This document shows, piece after piece, positions 21,240 to 31,407 of a DNA stretch of 64,000 nucleotides. The stretch lies in the NCBI GenBank assembly GCA_010909725.1, contig JAACMV010000018.1, forward strand, positions 886,001 through 950,000, read 5' to 3'. Both the position numbers and the translations under genes were made by a program. Each line of letters starts with the position of its first letter. Position 1 is the first letter of the stretch. Below the pieces are notes generated by a model. It worked only from the letters and a program-made list of their open reading frames with translations. It did not search any database and was not told the origin of the DNA. This stretch comes from Picochlorum sp. 'celeri' (lineage: Eukaryota; Chlorophyta; Trebouxiophyceae).

Positions 21240-22709
21240 TCATCTTTCTTCTATTTGAGGCAAGTTCATAATTTCCGCTACAGCTTCTGCTGCGCTCAAG
21301 TGTCCGTTTAAAACTTGTGCAACTGCCGTCAATACTGGCAGCTGCACTCTGTATTTCCGTGCCAGTGATACCACGACACCAGCCGTCGGCACACCTTCCG
21401 CAACTTGTGACGACGATGCTAATATATCCACTAATGCTTCTCCTTTCCCCAGACGAACCCCAACCGATCTATTTCTACTCAGAGAACCATAACATGTCAG
21501 CATAATATCTCCCAGTCCTGACAACCCACTCACAGTTGCAGGTTTTGCTCCCATCTTTTCAGCAAGCCATCGAATTTCGGAGCAACCTTGTGAAATTAAC
21601 GCCGCCATTGCATTATTGCCTAGCTCCAAACCTTCCACGATACCTGCCGCAATAGCAAGGACATTCTTCAGTGCCCCACAAATCTCCACACCAATGACAT
21701 CTGTGGTAATATTCACCCTCATCGTCGGAGACGCAAACAAGTTCTGAACCTTTCGACACAATACTTTATCTCTACTCGCTGCGACCAGGCCCGTTGGGCG
21801 CTCATCCATAACTTCCTTGGCAAAAGATGGGCCAGATAAAAAGACCATGGGCTGCTTTCTTCCAAGCGCTGATGGTATCAAGTCAGACATTATTTTTCCA
21901 GTAGTCACCTCAATTCCTTTGCTAACAGAAATAATTGGAAGATCTGGGTCAATATAATCTTTTATACTCTTCAAAAAATCTCTAGAATGCTGCACTGGAA
22001 CCGCATGAATAGCATATTGGGCCCCTTTCAACGCAGCTTCTGCAGACGTTGTCGCAGTCACCTGGTCAGGAAGCCTAAAGTCTGGCAAATATCTAGAATT
22101 ATAATGTGTATCATTGATATCCTTGCACAAGTATGGATCGCGGAGCAAGAGAACAATCTTCATCTGTGGGTGTTGGCGTGCCAAAGCCACCCCAATTGCA
22201 GTCCCAAAGCTCCCACCACCAAACACAACCACTTTATCCAACCCTACGTCCCCTGCCGACCTCGCAGCTTCTCGTTCACGCAAATTCTTCGACCACCGCA
22301 TCAAACGAGCCCAAGAATTCTTGATCCTTCTCTCCTCCTCTGGAGGATACATGACCAACTCACCCCCTGCAGCAACAGCAGGCATAGCCCTCGCCCGTGA
22401 AGCCTCCTTCAGCTTTTTAATCCTCTCCCGCTTCGTCAAATTTTGCTTCGGGTTCTGCGCACTTCCATCCGATGGCACCACCGTGCAATACTCGTCACCA
22501 CCCTCCAAAGACACCTCCTCATCCCCAGGTGGGGATGCACTGGCCCTCCCCAGCATACTCACACCATCGTCGCACGCTCTCCATTCCCCATACATTTTAC
22601 CATCCATATATCTAGGAATAGTACGCTGCTGCCATCCAGCGCAATGCGACCTCCTCCGACCAGGAGTCCCCAGCGGCAGCACGACTGCGGGTGCATAACA
22701 CAACACCAT
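21240..22709 (-). CDS. NAD-dependent glycerol-3-phosphate dehydrogenase (GpsA type), probably plastidial
   Basis: A single 489-residue ORF with an ATG at 22709. The first ~150 residues are a low-conservation extension rich in basic and hydroxylated residues, consistent with plastid targeting. The catalytic part begins with VVVFGGGSFGTAIG (Rossmann dinucleotide loop) and continues with HAVPVQ, ISVSKGIE, LSGPSFAKEV, and GALKNVLAIAAGI with the catalytic Lys, then SGLGDIMLTC and EGVPTAG. It interconverts dihydroxyacetone phosphate and glycerol-3-phosphate for glycerolipid synthesis (compare plant GLY1/SFD1). No HAD phosphatase domain is fused, unlike the GPD forms of Chlamydomonas-type algae. It is convergent with RF1, with only 34 bases between stops. 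Confidence 0.92.
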   Translation of the reverse strand: MVLCYAPAVVLPLGTPGRRRSHCAGWQQRTIPRYMDGKMYGEWRACDDGVSMLGRASASPPGDEEVSLEGGDEYCTVVPSDGSAQNPKQNLTKRERIKKLKEASRARAMPAVAAGGELVMYPPEEERRIKNSWARLMRWSKNLREREAARSAGDVGLDKVVVFGGGSFGTAIGVALARQHPQMKIVLLLRDPYLCKDINDTHYNSRYLPDFRLPDQVTATTSAEAALKGAQYAIHAVPVQHSRDFLKSIKDYIDPDLPIISVSKGIEVTTGKIMSDLIPSALGRKQPMVFLSGPSFAKEVMDERPTGLVAASRDKVLCRKVQNLFASPTMRVNITTDVIGVEICGALKNVLAIAAGIVEGLELGNNAMAALISQGCSEIRWLAEKMGAKPATVSGLSGLGDIMLTCYGSLSRNRSVGVRLGKGEALVDILASSSQVAEGVPTAGVVVSLARKYRVQLPVLTAVAQVLNGHLSAAEAVAEIMNLPQIEER

Positions 22710-23166
22710 CCCCTCTAGCCAGCTGCTGGCGAAAAATTACCCTTTTGTGATATTAAAGTGGACTTTTAATGCAAAATGCGCCTCTTTTTTTATACTATGT
22801 GTCTCCGTCGTGAGCTCCTTCGACAACCAAACGTCCAAATCCTTCAATATCTAGTCATGCGCGCAAAACAACTGCTATGCCTGAGCCTTCCCACAGAATA
22901 TAAGAAATTCATCATCATGAGACCGTATATGGACCCATCGAATGACCATGGGAGCCAAGGCTTACGACAATCCTAGCCAGATCAAAGCCACCTATCAAAC
23001 GATTCGTTGATAGGGCACAGTAATCTATCAATTTCAACTGACGAACTGTCTCGTTATCCATCATTCAAGGCATGAATAAACTCCCCATCACCTCTATTGT
23101 GCATTATTCAAAAATATATATCACTGCTGTAGCGAAATTCGTTGTCCCTGTGTCTGAAAGGGTCGT
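22710..23166. other. Divergent promoter region, GPDH and NUDCD2
   Basis: This 457-base gap between oppositely oriented start codons holds only short ORFs without family features. I see no RNA gene. Confidence 0.45.
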
Positions 23167-23808
23167 ATGTCAACGACAAGGCATTCGTTTAGACACCAAG
23201 GGCAGACTGTGTACGAGTGGGATCAAACTCTAAGGTGTGTTACATATATGGTGTTTTTGGATTCTGGTGTGGCTGCGGATATGACGATGGAGAGTCTGTG
23301 GACGATTGTCGGAAACGGTGGGTGGTTGGGCGGGAAATCAGCGTCAATCGCTCTATACATGACGTTGCTCGGTTGCCTTATCCATCTAATACATCTATAA
23401 TGCATATATAGTGACGTGAACGTGTATATCTCTGGTGTACCAGAGGGGGTGACCGGAAAGCAGTTGGATATCGTCATAAAACCGACGAGGGTATCCGTGG
23501 GTATCCGTGAGACGCCTCCATATTTAGATAAAGAGTTGACTGAGATTGTGAAAGCAGAGGAGTCTCTGTGGACGTTTGATCCTGACACGAGAGAGCTGCA
23601 TATTCAACTGTGCAAGGCTGAAGAGGCTCGGGTGTGGGATTGTGTTTTTGTTGGGCATCAGCAAGAGCAGAGCGGGGATCCCGAGGGTGATAAAAAGCGT
23701 TTGATGCTTGAGCGCTTTCAGAGGGATCATCCTGGGTTTGATTTTTCTGGTGCAGAGTTTACAGGGAACGTGCCTGATCCGAGGACGTTTCATCCTGGTA
23801 GAGAATGA
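23167..23808 (+). CDS. NUDCD2: NudC domain-containing protein 2-like CS-domain co-chaperone
   Basis: Exons 23167..23234 and 23412..23808 (177-base intron, GTGTGT..TATAG) give 154 residues. The start is followed by YEWDQTL, the tryptophan block that opens the CS fold, then exon 2 supplies VNVYISGVPEGV, ESLWTFD and HIQLCKAEEARVWDCVF, the p23/CS strands. The C-terminus has LERFQRDHPGFDFSGAEFTGN, a signature specific for NUDCD2 rather than NUDC. NUDCD2 binds HSP90 and LIS1 and supports dynein regulation in animals; the role in this alga is inferred. The stop codon overlaps the start of the next gene (ATGA at 23805-23808). Confidence 0.9.
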
Positions 23809-25774
23809 TACTGCAGAGGTGTGGGCCGTGCGGGCTGATGCCCTGCATGGTGGGCAGATCTCATACAAGTATTGGGTGTCGCCGAATGTCTGGAATTCAA
23901 GGGGATGGGCAGGCGGCGGTTGTTAGAAGAGGACGGTTTGTGTGTTCTCGTGTTTCACAGAGAGAGGATCATCAGAGCACTGTTGATGAGTATTCTGCGG
24001 GAGTAGATGGCGAACGTGGTGTGCTGGATGTGACTTGCGTTGGTTTTGGAAGTCGTGGTGTGGATGCATTGAGACGTGTGCACGAGTCTGGGTGCATGCC
24101 TAGGAGGACAACATCGCTATGGTGCCTTGACACAGATATGAATATGATTGAGGCTGCAAAGGAGTATGCGGATGTTATTCATATGGATTCAAACAAAGGA
24201 GGGTTGGTTCCGGATGATGTGATGCGAATTATTGGAAGGACTGCGTCGGATGCCGGAGGACAGGGGAATATTGGAAGTGGGGATGGATGCTTGGCATTTG
24301 TGATTTCTCCTTCCACAGGAATCCCTGGAGGGCGTGATTCCTTATTGCATATTACGCAATCGTTTCGTGCGGCAGGGCATTTTACTGTCGCTGCAGTTGT
24401 GTCTCCATTTGACTTTGAGGGTTCGTTGAAGAAGAAACAGTCGGATGAGTTGGTTGCTGAACTCTCTGCACTAGCACATGTTGTTGTGGTCTTGGATCAG
24501 GATGTATTGCTTCGACAATCATACGGGGATGAGCAGCAATTAACAGTTGCTGAATCAACAGAAATAGCAAATACAGCCCTTGAGCACACTGTGAGATGTG
24601 TGGTACAAGCAGTTCTTGCATCAGAAATGTTGAAGAGCACGCAAGGGGGCCTTATGTGGCATGGAGAAGAGTTGAGACACTTCAAACGGCTCATTTCCCC
24701 ACCATTACAGAACCTTCTCACTGGAAAAGGAGTTGGTGTGTTAGGTAGAGGCCTGGCATCGCTACCCCCAAAGGCTGCTTCTTCAATGGGCCATACATCA
24801 GCATTGATGCACCTTGCATCTGACGCTGTTGCAGGAGCAGCGGAGAGTCCATTCATGGAGGGCGTCGTGGAAAAAGCACGAGGCGTATTATGCTGTCTTC
24901 GAATTCCAGATAGTGCATCCCTCGCAGATGTGTTGGGCACTACTGATGATGTTGAGATTGACAAGGCATACAGGATGGCTGCACAAGCATCTGCTGGGGC
25001 TCTGAGAACAATAACTGGACGAGGATGCGATGATTTCTTGGTATTTATAGAAAAATATAGACCTGAAAACCCCAGCTCGATTCAAGTTGAAGCTACAATG
25101 CTGGTTCTTTGGTCGAATGATGCTGCTGGTGCACCGAAACCTTCATGGAAATCGTCATGGAATATACCAGTGCATCAAAGCACCAAAAAGCAGGATGCTG
25201 GGGACAAGGGGCAGAAATCGTGGGGCATGCTTTCTGCTATTGCTGGAGGTGATGGTAAAAAAACCAATGTAGCTGCAAAAGAAAAGAAAACGCCATCGCC
25301 TCCAGTTGTAAAGAGACCAGTTGTTGTCAAGCCTTCCCGTGAAGAGAGGGCAGCATCTCGACGCGGACCCCAACAGAATGTAACAGTTGGAGACTATTTG
25401 GCAGAATCCTTGACCGCACAATCCTTAGATCTTCCACCAGCTGTATGTTGTGTTGTATACAATGTCGAATCATGTTGAGAGTACTACTGACCATCCATTG
25501 TCCACATGTTTTGCAGGCTGCCCGCTGGAGGCAAGAGCATCGATCAGGCAGCATGAAGCAACGCCGCCTCGTTGTCTGGGAAGTCGATGAGGAGGAGGAG
25601 TGGGAGTCCGAGACACCCAGAAACCCACTGAAAGCGATTCTAGGAGACAAATCTCAACCAAAGCAGAACAAAAAGGTGAATGTCCGTGATAGAGTTGCAG
25701 GAATCCTTGCCCAGGATAGAGATGAAGCATGGGAAGCTCATGTTCGAGACACCATGTCAAATAACAACAATTAA
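23805..25774 (+). CDS. Divergent FtsZ-like protein (ARC3-like chloroplast division regulator)
   Basis: Exons 23805..25442 and 25517..25774 (74-base intron, GTATGT..TGCAG) give 631 residues. Residues 1-70 are Arg/Ser/Cys-rich and could be a plastid transit peptide (ATGs also at codons 12, 15 and 28). Residues ~73-400 follow the FtsZ fold: DVTCVGFGSRGVDAL for the first nucleotide loop, SLWCLDTD, then at the tubulin signature loop a degenerate SPSTGIPGG instead of GGGTGTG, followed by FTVAAVVSPFDFEG, which matches FtsZ closely. The C-terminal third is basic and low-complexity. Loss of the GTPase signature with a retained FtsZ fold is the pattern of ARC3, a Z-ring placement factor; no MORN repeats are seen. 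Activity as a GTPase is unlikely. Confidence 0.72.
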
Positions 25775-25787
25775 ACTGTATCTTGAC

Positions 25788-26723
25788 TTATCTTTTTATT
25801 ACATCTCCATGTACATCTACTCGCACCCCAGATGAGGCTTTTTCCATTCCAAGTACCAACACAGACTGCACAGTTTCAACTGCCCTAGGCAAAATATCCT
25901 TCTCCACCTGCATCTTTTCTTCCTGCCTAAAACCATTCAGCACATGGCTCACCACATCCCGACCTGGCTCGGGTCGACCTATACCAATCTTTACCCTAGC
26001 AAATCCATTAGAACCTACACAATCTATGATTGACCTCATCCCATTCTGCCCACCATGTCCCCCCTTTGCTCGCAGCCTCACACTCCCTAGATTCGTATCC
26101 AAATCATCATACAGTACAATTAAATTACTCAGGGGAATCTTGTAGTATTCCAGCAGCTTTGAAACCCCTTCCCCAGAATTATTCATAAATGTCATTGGTT
26201 TGGCTAGCAGCACTTTCCGATCGCATATATACCCACGACCCACATGACAATTCTTCTGCAACCTTTCTAACGAAATCCCATGCGCCTTGGCAATCTCATC
26301 CACTGCCATGAACCCCACATTATGACGGTGATGTGCATACTTGGGTCCAGGATTCCCAAGACCCACAATCAACCATATACTTCCACCATCATCCACGGAT
26401 GAGGAATGTATGTTTCCATGCATCCGAGTACTACCTACAGCATGCTGCTGCGACCGCTGTGTTGAATGAAACAACCCCATCCTGTATTGCTGCCTCCTAC
26501 AACCTGTGTGTGTGTAACTCCTTCTACCCACGCACGAACACACTCTCCAGCCTGTATGATACTCTACGCAACCTCTTCTTGATCCTTGATCTGTTCCCAA
26601 CACGCTCACAAGACGATCAATTCCAGCGACAGTCTTGTTGGTACTCTCCCTCCCTTTTCTGCTATACACTGCTCCACTGCTCCACGCGTGAATACGAGAC
26701 AATGTACCATGCAAATACTTCAT
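25788..26723 (-). CDS. PTH1: Peptidyl-tRNA hydrolase, Pth1 family (organellar)
   Basis: The ORF runs from ATG 26723, 311 residues. (The frame opens two codons earlier without an ATG.) About 120 residues of Arg/Ser-rich leader precede the enzyme; several internal ATGs exist, so the true start is uncertain. The enzyme has LIVGLGNPGPKY, HNVGFMAVD with the catalytic His, KPMTFMNNSGEGV, LYDDLDTNLG, and KGGHGGQNGMRSI, all Pth1 hallmarks. It releases tRNA from peptidyl-tRNAs that fall off ribosomes; a bacterial-type enzyme with a leader implies plastid or mitochondrion. It is convergent with the FtsZ-like gene, 13 bases between stops. Confidence 0.92.
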   Translation of the reverse strand: MKYLHGTLSRIHAWSSGAVYSRKGRESTNKTVAGIDRLVSVLGTDQGSRRGCVEYHTGWRVCSCVGRRSYTHTGCRRQQYRMGLFHSTQRSQQHAVGSTRMHGNIHSSSVDDGGSIWLIVGLGNPGPKYAHHRHNVGFMAVDEIAKAHGISLERLQKNCHVGRGYICDRKVLLAKPMTFMNNSGEGVSKLLEYYKIPLSNLIVLYDDLDTNLGSVRLRAKGGHGGQNGMRSIIDCVGSNGFARVKIGIGRPEPGRDVVSHVLNGFRQEEKMQVEKDILPRAVETVQSVLVLGMEKASSGVRVDVHGDVIKR

Positions 26724-26859
26724 ATCCAACCAATATCAGACCATTTCCCCCATTTCCTTGAACATCTACAAAAGAAAAAGAATACATTGTGCCAGAGAAG
26801 ACATCGAGCTATAGCAAAAACCAACCCAAGACAATGCACCCCATCACACAAAGCCTTTG

Positions 26860-27727
26860 ATGGGTCCCTCAATCTCCACCCCACTCTCATCTGGATCAGG
26901 TATGAGTTGGCCTTTTCCGACACATCTAGCACACAGCAAAACCATAATGAATACATCCATCTTTATTGGAACAATAGGATCATCACCATCAGGTGCCATG
27001 AGAGTAGCAGGAGCCTCTCAGAACGTCAGGGTATGTCATTGTGGATCAGGGTGGTAGTACTTTGGTCTCTAGTTCTCGCTGATTCGACGGATACGGTGCC
27101 TGCGAGCCTTCTGTTGAACCTCTACTTATATTATTTATCTATTGAGAATACAACAATGCCCTACAAGGTCATGATGGGGTTTTGCCATTCGGAATACCGT
27201 GCCCCGTGTCGTTCCGAAAACCCACCCACCCCATCTTGCACCCTCTCATTCTCTTGTGATTCATAGTACCGTTGTGTCCTTTGCAGGGTAGCACCACTGC
27301 CACCACCATGAGGTCATCAAAGCCATATCAGCAGAGAATTCTTGTCCAGCCACACGTGCAGAGCAGGGTGCATGCCATGGATGATGAAAACACTCAGTCA
27401 CAACAGGGAGGGCTGTTCAATGAACAATTCATGGGTGTATTACAGCAGAGTCTTGCCAGACAAGGTGCTGATGCGTTGACAAAAGGACCAGAGTTGGACG
27501 AGGAGGAAATGCGAGCGAGTGCGACGGAAGAGGTTTTGGAGGCGGCGTTGAACCAGAGCAAGCTGTCTCTCCGTATGATGCAGCAGTGGAAGAATCAACT
27601 CGAGGCTCAGATTGCTGTACAAGAGAAGCAAGTGAGCCGCATGGAGTTTGCCTTGAACAAATCTCGTAATGACGCTGCGTATATGCGTTCGTTGAAGCAA
27701 ATGCTTCACGATTATTCGTCCGAGTAA
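26860..27727 (+). CDS. Small coiled-coil protein, function unknown
   Basis: Exons 26860..27030 and 27287..27727 (256-base intron, GTATGT..TGCAG) join in phase to 203 residues; starts at codons 15 (26902) or 30 (26947) are also possible. The N-terminal ~90 residues are Ser/Thr/Ala-rich with few acids, as in organelle leaders. The C-terminal half is a strongly helical, heptad-like segment (EEVLEAALNQSKLSL, QWKNQLEAQIAVQEKQV). I do not recognise the family. It could be an organelle-targeted assembly factor or a prefoldin-like helix pair, but neither is supported beyond helix content. Confidence 0.6.
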
Positions 27728-28093
27728 TGAGTAGCAAATGTATGTTGGTCTTGTCTAGACAAACGGCCATTGAGCAGAAGAAATCACAAGAACATGGATG
27801 ACAATTATGATGATGACGCACTTGTAGTATTTTTGTAATGAATGGTATCTTGTTTCATATCAGCACCGCATGTGCTTGATAGCCTCATCTACCCACAGTA
27901 GTGTAGCACGGAAGAAGAAAGAGTCAAATGTGCTCATGGCATGACTGTTTGCTCGTGACAGTGGGATTTCAGATTCAATTCGTATAAAGAATCATACCAT
28001 GCCAACCAGAATGATATACTGATAAAAATAATCACTATGAGAATACGTGGGCAACGATCGCGAGTGTTTGAGCAAAAATAACGTCAATCAACC
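27728..28093. other. Intergenic region upstream of APE2
   Basis: This 366-base stretch has no supported gene. It serves as the 3' flank of the coiled-coil gene and the APE2 promoter. Confidence 0.45.
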
Positions 28094-29482
28094 ATGCTGT
28101 TGAAGATTCTCAGTTACAACGTGAATTCTTTAAAAGCATGCATGCGGCGTCAAGAGCATACAAAACTGAATGATTTTTTAGATTCTTTGGATGCTGATAT
28201 AGTCTGTTTGCAGGAAACAAAGTTGTCCAAAGCAGACGGAGAGTATGTTTCTTGCAGTTTACTTGCACGGGACTCTGGAAAAGATGAGGGGGCAAACCGA
28301 TACGAAGGGTTTCTAAGCTTTTGTGAGAAGAAACCAGGGTATAGTGGGGTGGCGACATTTGTCAACTCTCGTCGTCTTGTGCCGCATACGGTCGACATTG
28401 GGTTGTTTGTACCAGGTTCTATAGAACATGCACGCCTGTTGCAGCATCTTTCATCCGAGCGACTGGACGAGTTGAATTCAGAGGGGAGGGTTGTGGTGAC
28501 CCATTTTGACGATTTTGTATTATTCAACATCTATGGACCCGCAGTATCATCTGATACACCAGAACGAATGGCGTTTAAGATGGATTTTTACACAGCATTA
28601 CATGTCAGATGTCAATGTATTGCTCAGAGGATTGTCATTGTGGGCGACTTTAATATTGCGCCCCATCCGATCGATTCATCCTTTTATAATCCATGCAACA
28701 GTACATCACGTCCAGATCGACTGTGGATGAAAGAGCTGTTGTCGCCATCCGGGTCGAGCTTTGTGGATTGCTTTCGACTGTTTTGGCCAGACCGCAGGGA
28801 TGCCTATACTGCATGGAACCAAAAGTTGAATGCACGCGACAATAATTATGGCTCGCGAATAGACCTATGTCTAGCAAAGGGGTTTGATGGGGGTGATGTG
28901 CGGATAGAAGCATCCGATATATGCCCTGATGTTCTCGGCAGTGACCACTGCCCAGTGTATGTGACGCTATCAACAACATTGCCTGGTGGTTTCGACACCC
29001 CATCGCGTGCGATCCCTAAAGAGGCCATTCGATTCGTAGTAGGTTCTCAGAGAACTATTTCATCATATTTTACAGCAGGAGTGCCACGTGACGCCCCAAC
29101 CCATCAGCAACAACAGCCTTGTCCAAAAAGAGCAAAGAAGCAAGCCAACCTGAGCTCTCTATGCCGTGGCCGAGACACGTCATCATTAGCATCCTCATCA
29201 TCACCATCACAGATGTGTAGCTGGTTAGAAGAAGAATACAAAGCGTCTGAAGAATACGCTCGGCAATGTCAAGCAGATGCAGCGAGTGCATGGAAAAGAA
29301 TCCAGCCTACAGTACCCAGATGCTGCCACGGACTTGAAGCCGCATTAAAAAAGGTCCGGAAAAACTCAAAACACAAGGGAAGAATGTTTTATTGCTGCCC
29401 GAAAAGCGCAGGTTCTGGCCCACAGGGCCAGTGCAATTTCTTCCAATGGGTCTCCAATACACTGAAGAATTCCAATGAATGA
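28094..29482 (+). CDS. APE2: AP endonuclease 2 (exonuclease III family, PIP box and GRF zinc finger)
   Basis: An intronless 462-residue ORF. The EEP nuclease domain (residues 1-300) shows LKILSYNVNSLKA, VCLQETKLS with the metal-binding Glu, NIYGPAVS, IVVGDFN-like IVIVGDFNIAPHPID, and GSDHCPVY at the end with the catalytic His. Residues ~317-324 read QRTISSYF, a match to the PCNA-interacting consensus (Q-x-x-I/L-x-x-F/Y-F). The C-terminus is a zf-GRF module (CCHGLEAAL, GRMFYCCPKS, CNFFQWV). This order is that of APE2/APN2, which removes 3' blocks and resects DNA in ATR signalling. The protein is a little shorter than human APEX2. Confidence 0.93.
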   Translation: MLLKILSYNVNSLKACMRRQEHTKLNDFLDSLDADIVCLQETKLSKADGEYVSCSLLARDSGKDEGANRYEGFLSFCEKKPGYSGVATFVNSRRLVPHTVDIGLFVPGSIEHARLLQHLSSERLDELNSEGRVVVTHFDDFVLFNIYGPAVSSDTPERMAFKMDFYTALHVRCQCIAQRIVIVGDFNIAPHPIDSSFYNPCNSTSRPDRLWMKELLSPSGSSFVDCFRLFWPDRRDAYTAWNQKLNARDNNYGSRIDLCLAKGFDGGDVRIEASDICPDVLGSDHCPVYVTLSTTLPGGFDTPSRAIPKEAIRFVVGSQRTISSYFTAGVPRDAPTHQQQQPCPKRAKKQANLSSLCRGRDTSSLASSSSPSQMCSWLEEEYKASEEYARQCQADAASAWKRIQPTVPRCCHGLEAALKKVRKNSKHKGRMFYCCPKSAGSGPQGQCNFFQWVSNTLKNSNE

Positions 29483-29490
29483 ATCCATCA

Positions 29491-29943
29491 TCATCGTGCC
29501 TGTTCTTTTTCTTTTAATCTCAGTTCTAACAAATCAAATGCAGTCAATTCTCTAGGCACCCCTTTCATATCGGCCACCATGTCCTCATACGCCTTTTTGG
29601 ATTCCAGATACACTGTCCACACACACTCTTGGCACCCCTTGCCACAACAGTCATGAGGCCCGGGCTCTTGTGGCTCATACAACTTCTCCCCTGTATCCAA
29701 CACAATATACTCCAATCCATTCTCGATGAAGGGCCCAGTCGATTTTGACATCCTAGACATGGGATTATACGGCAGAGCCGTGGATATTGTTGTAGTAGCA
29801 AACGACCCTCGTTGTCTCTGTGAGCAGAGCACAGACCATAGGGTCGACTGCTTTTTCAACACCCAACCAATCCCACGACTCACCATGGCTACATCAGCAA
29901 TCTTAGATACGTGAAATGTCAAATTCCTATCGAGATGGTACAT
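29491..29943 (-). CDS. OXLD1-like protein (oxidoreductase-like domain)
   Basis: A 150-residue ORF with ATG at 29943; another ATG at codon 20 (MVSRGIGW) would give a better mitochondrial-type leader. The conserved core is EPGPHDCCGKGCQECVW followed by VYLESKKAYEDM, the oxidoreductase-like domain found in OXLD1 and fungal Aim-type proteins, with four close cysteines that could bind metal. The biochemical function of this family is not established. It is convergent with APE2, eight bases between stops. Confidence 0.75.
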   Translation of the reverse strand: MYHLDRNLTFHVSKIADVAMVSRGIGWVLKKQSTLWSVLCSQRQRGSFATTTISTALPYNPMSRMSKSTGPFIENGLEYIVLDTGEKLYEPQEPGPHDCCGKGCQECVWTVYLESKKAYEDMVADMKGVPRELTAFDLLELRLKEKEQAR

Positions 29944-30266
29944 TCATTGCCATGATATAGGATTATTATTATAATGTCGCAGAAATGCGCATGGATACTC
30001 GTGGTGTGATCTCGGTTACATAGTATCCATGAATATCATGTTATATACTTATTTATGTATTGCTGTATGCATGCGAGGGAACGGAATGAGTACACATCTG
30101 CTTGATGATAGGGTTTGCATGGCGAAGCGTGTGTTTTTAATGTTTTGAAAAGGAACAAGTCAACGGCAGTCATTGCTGTTTACCAAAGAAACTATACCAG
30201 TACTGATACCATCAATAGAGAAGACAGATACATCTGCATCTATGACTGCATACGTACTGGGTGAGG
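29944..30266. other. Divergent promoter region
   Basis: This 323-base gap separates two start codons on opposite strands. I see no gene. Confidence 0.45.
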
Positions 30267-31304
30267 ATGGATATTCGTGCCAAAGTCTCCAGCTTGGCAT
30301 GCCAGTTGGGTGCCTTGGGGTATCCCAACACAGTTGATGAATGCCGGTTCAAGGATGGGGATTGTGACGTGTTTTTGGATGTCGTCAAGTTTTTGTTTGA
30401 ATATTATTGGGATAGTATCGGCAATGATGTGATACGGTTGAACAGAAAGTGTATCCCAGCGTCGTGGGTGGTACATGGTTGCTCTACTCATGAAGAAGAA
30501 GTAATAGAAGTAGGTCAACAACGGAGGATTGTTGTTGGCCTCTTGTTTGGTGATGAGCAAAAGCGCAGAGAATCGTTTCGTAAGATGAGTCGAATCTGTA
30601 GAGATGTTTTTGATATGAAAATGCCTCTTGGAGAGGATCAGTTTGTGAGAAAGGTGCGTATTCTATTTGGAGTGTTTTCTTTTCTCTTTGTCGCATGACA
30701 TCTATGCATGTAGGGGTTTGTGCTGAAAAAGCTCGACATTGTGCTTGAGATTCTTAAACATCTTCGAGATATACATGCAACACGTGTAAAAAAGTCCAAG
30801 GACATGAGGAATAGTGCGACTGCAGCATCGGCCAAGAAGAAGAAGAATGACGGAAGTGCTGCTGGTGGCACGAGGGCCTCTGAAACTGGTGAGAAGAATC
30901 GCCTTGATGATGATGGCCTGCACGCGCCGAGGAAAACACCCAATGACATTATTTCATCGGACCCAGCGATTTTTTCTTTTTTGAATCGTTTTATGGATCC
31001 CTTCTGGGTAGAGAAGGACCCAGTGGACATGTGTACTCAGAACGCCATGCAAGAGGACCCACCTGTTGAGTTTGGAGAGTTTTTGGTCAGCCATCCTCAT
31101 GCAGCCATGGATGACTGCACATGGCTGTCAGATCCGTCAATGCATGGTCATGAAGCGACAATAAATCCTCTATTCTCTTCGTCACCTGTTTCAGAAGAAA
31201 TGACGACGTTGAACGATGGCATTTCGTGTTTGCATCGACTCGAGGGCCGGATTAAAGGTGCACTGGCAGTCTTGCAGCAAGTTTCCATGCATTGTGAATA
31301 TTAA
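30267..31304 (+). CDS. CEP44: CEP44-like centrosomal protein
   Basis: Exons 30267..30653 and 30714..31304 (60-base intron, GTGCGT..TGTAG) give 325 residues; start is the ATG at 30267. The first ~170 residues follow the CEP44 domain: LGALGYPNTVDE, FKDGD, FLDVVKFLFEYYW, a FRKMSRICRDVF helix, LGEDQFVRK, then GFVLKKLDIVLEILKHL from exon 2. In animals CEP44 localises to centrioles, binds microtubules and is needed for centriole-to-centrosome conversion. The rest is Ser/Lys-rich with a short C-terminal coiled coil. If correct it hints at a centriole-bearing (flagellate) cell. Similarity was judged by eye. Confidence 0.65.
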
Positions 31305-31407
31305 TCGTGTTGATTCACACAAAAGTGCGACTATTCAGATACTATCAAGTTACATATAATGGCGATACTAACAACTGTTGTTGGTATATACGCATACGTA
31401 CAGTAGA

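Noticed and set aside
22114..22698. Plus-strand ORF of 194 codons
   Set aside because: It is antisense to the conserved glycerol-3-phosphate dehydrogenase.
26586..27266. Plus-strand 226-codon ORF between PTH1 and the coiled-coil gene
   Set aside because: It runs antisense over the PTH1 leader and then across the next gene's exon 1 in another frame, with no family features.
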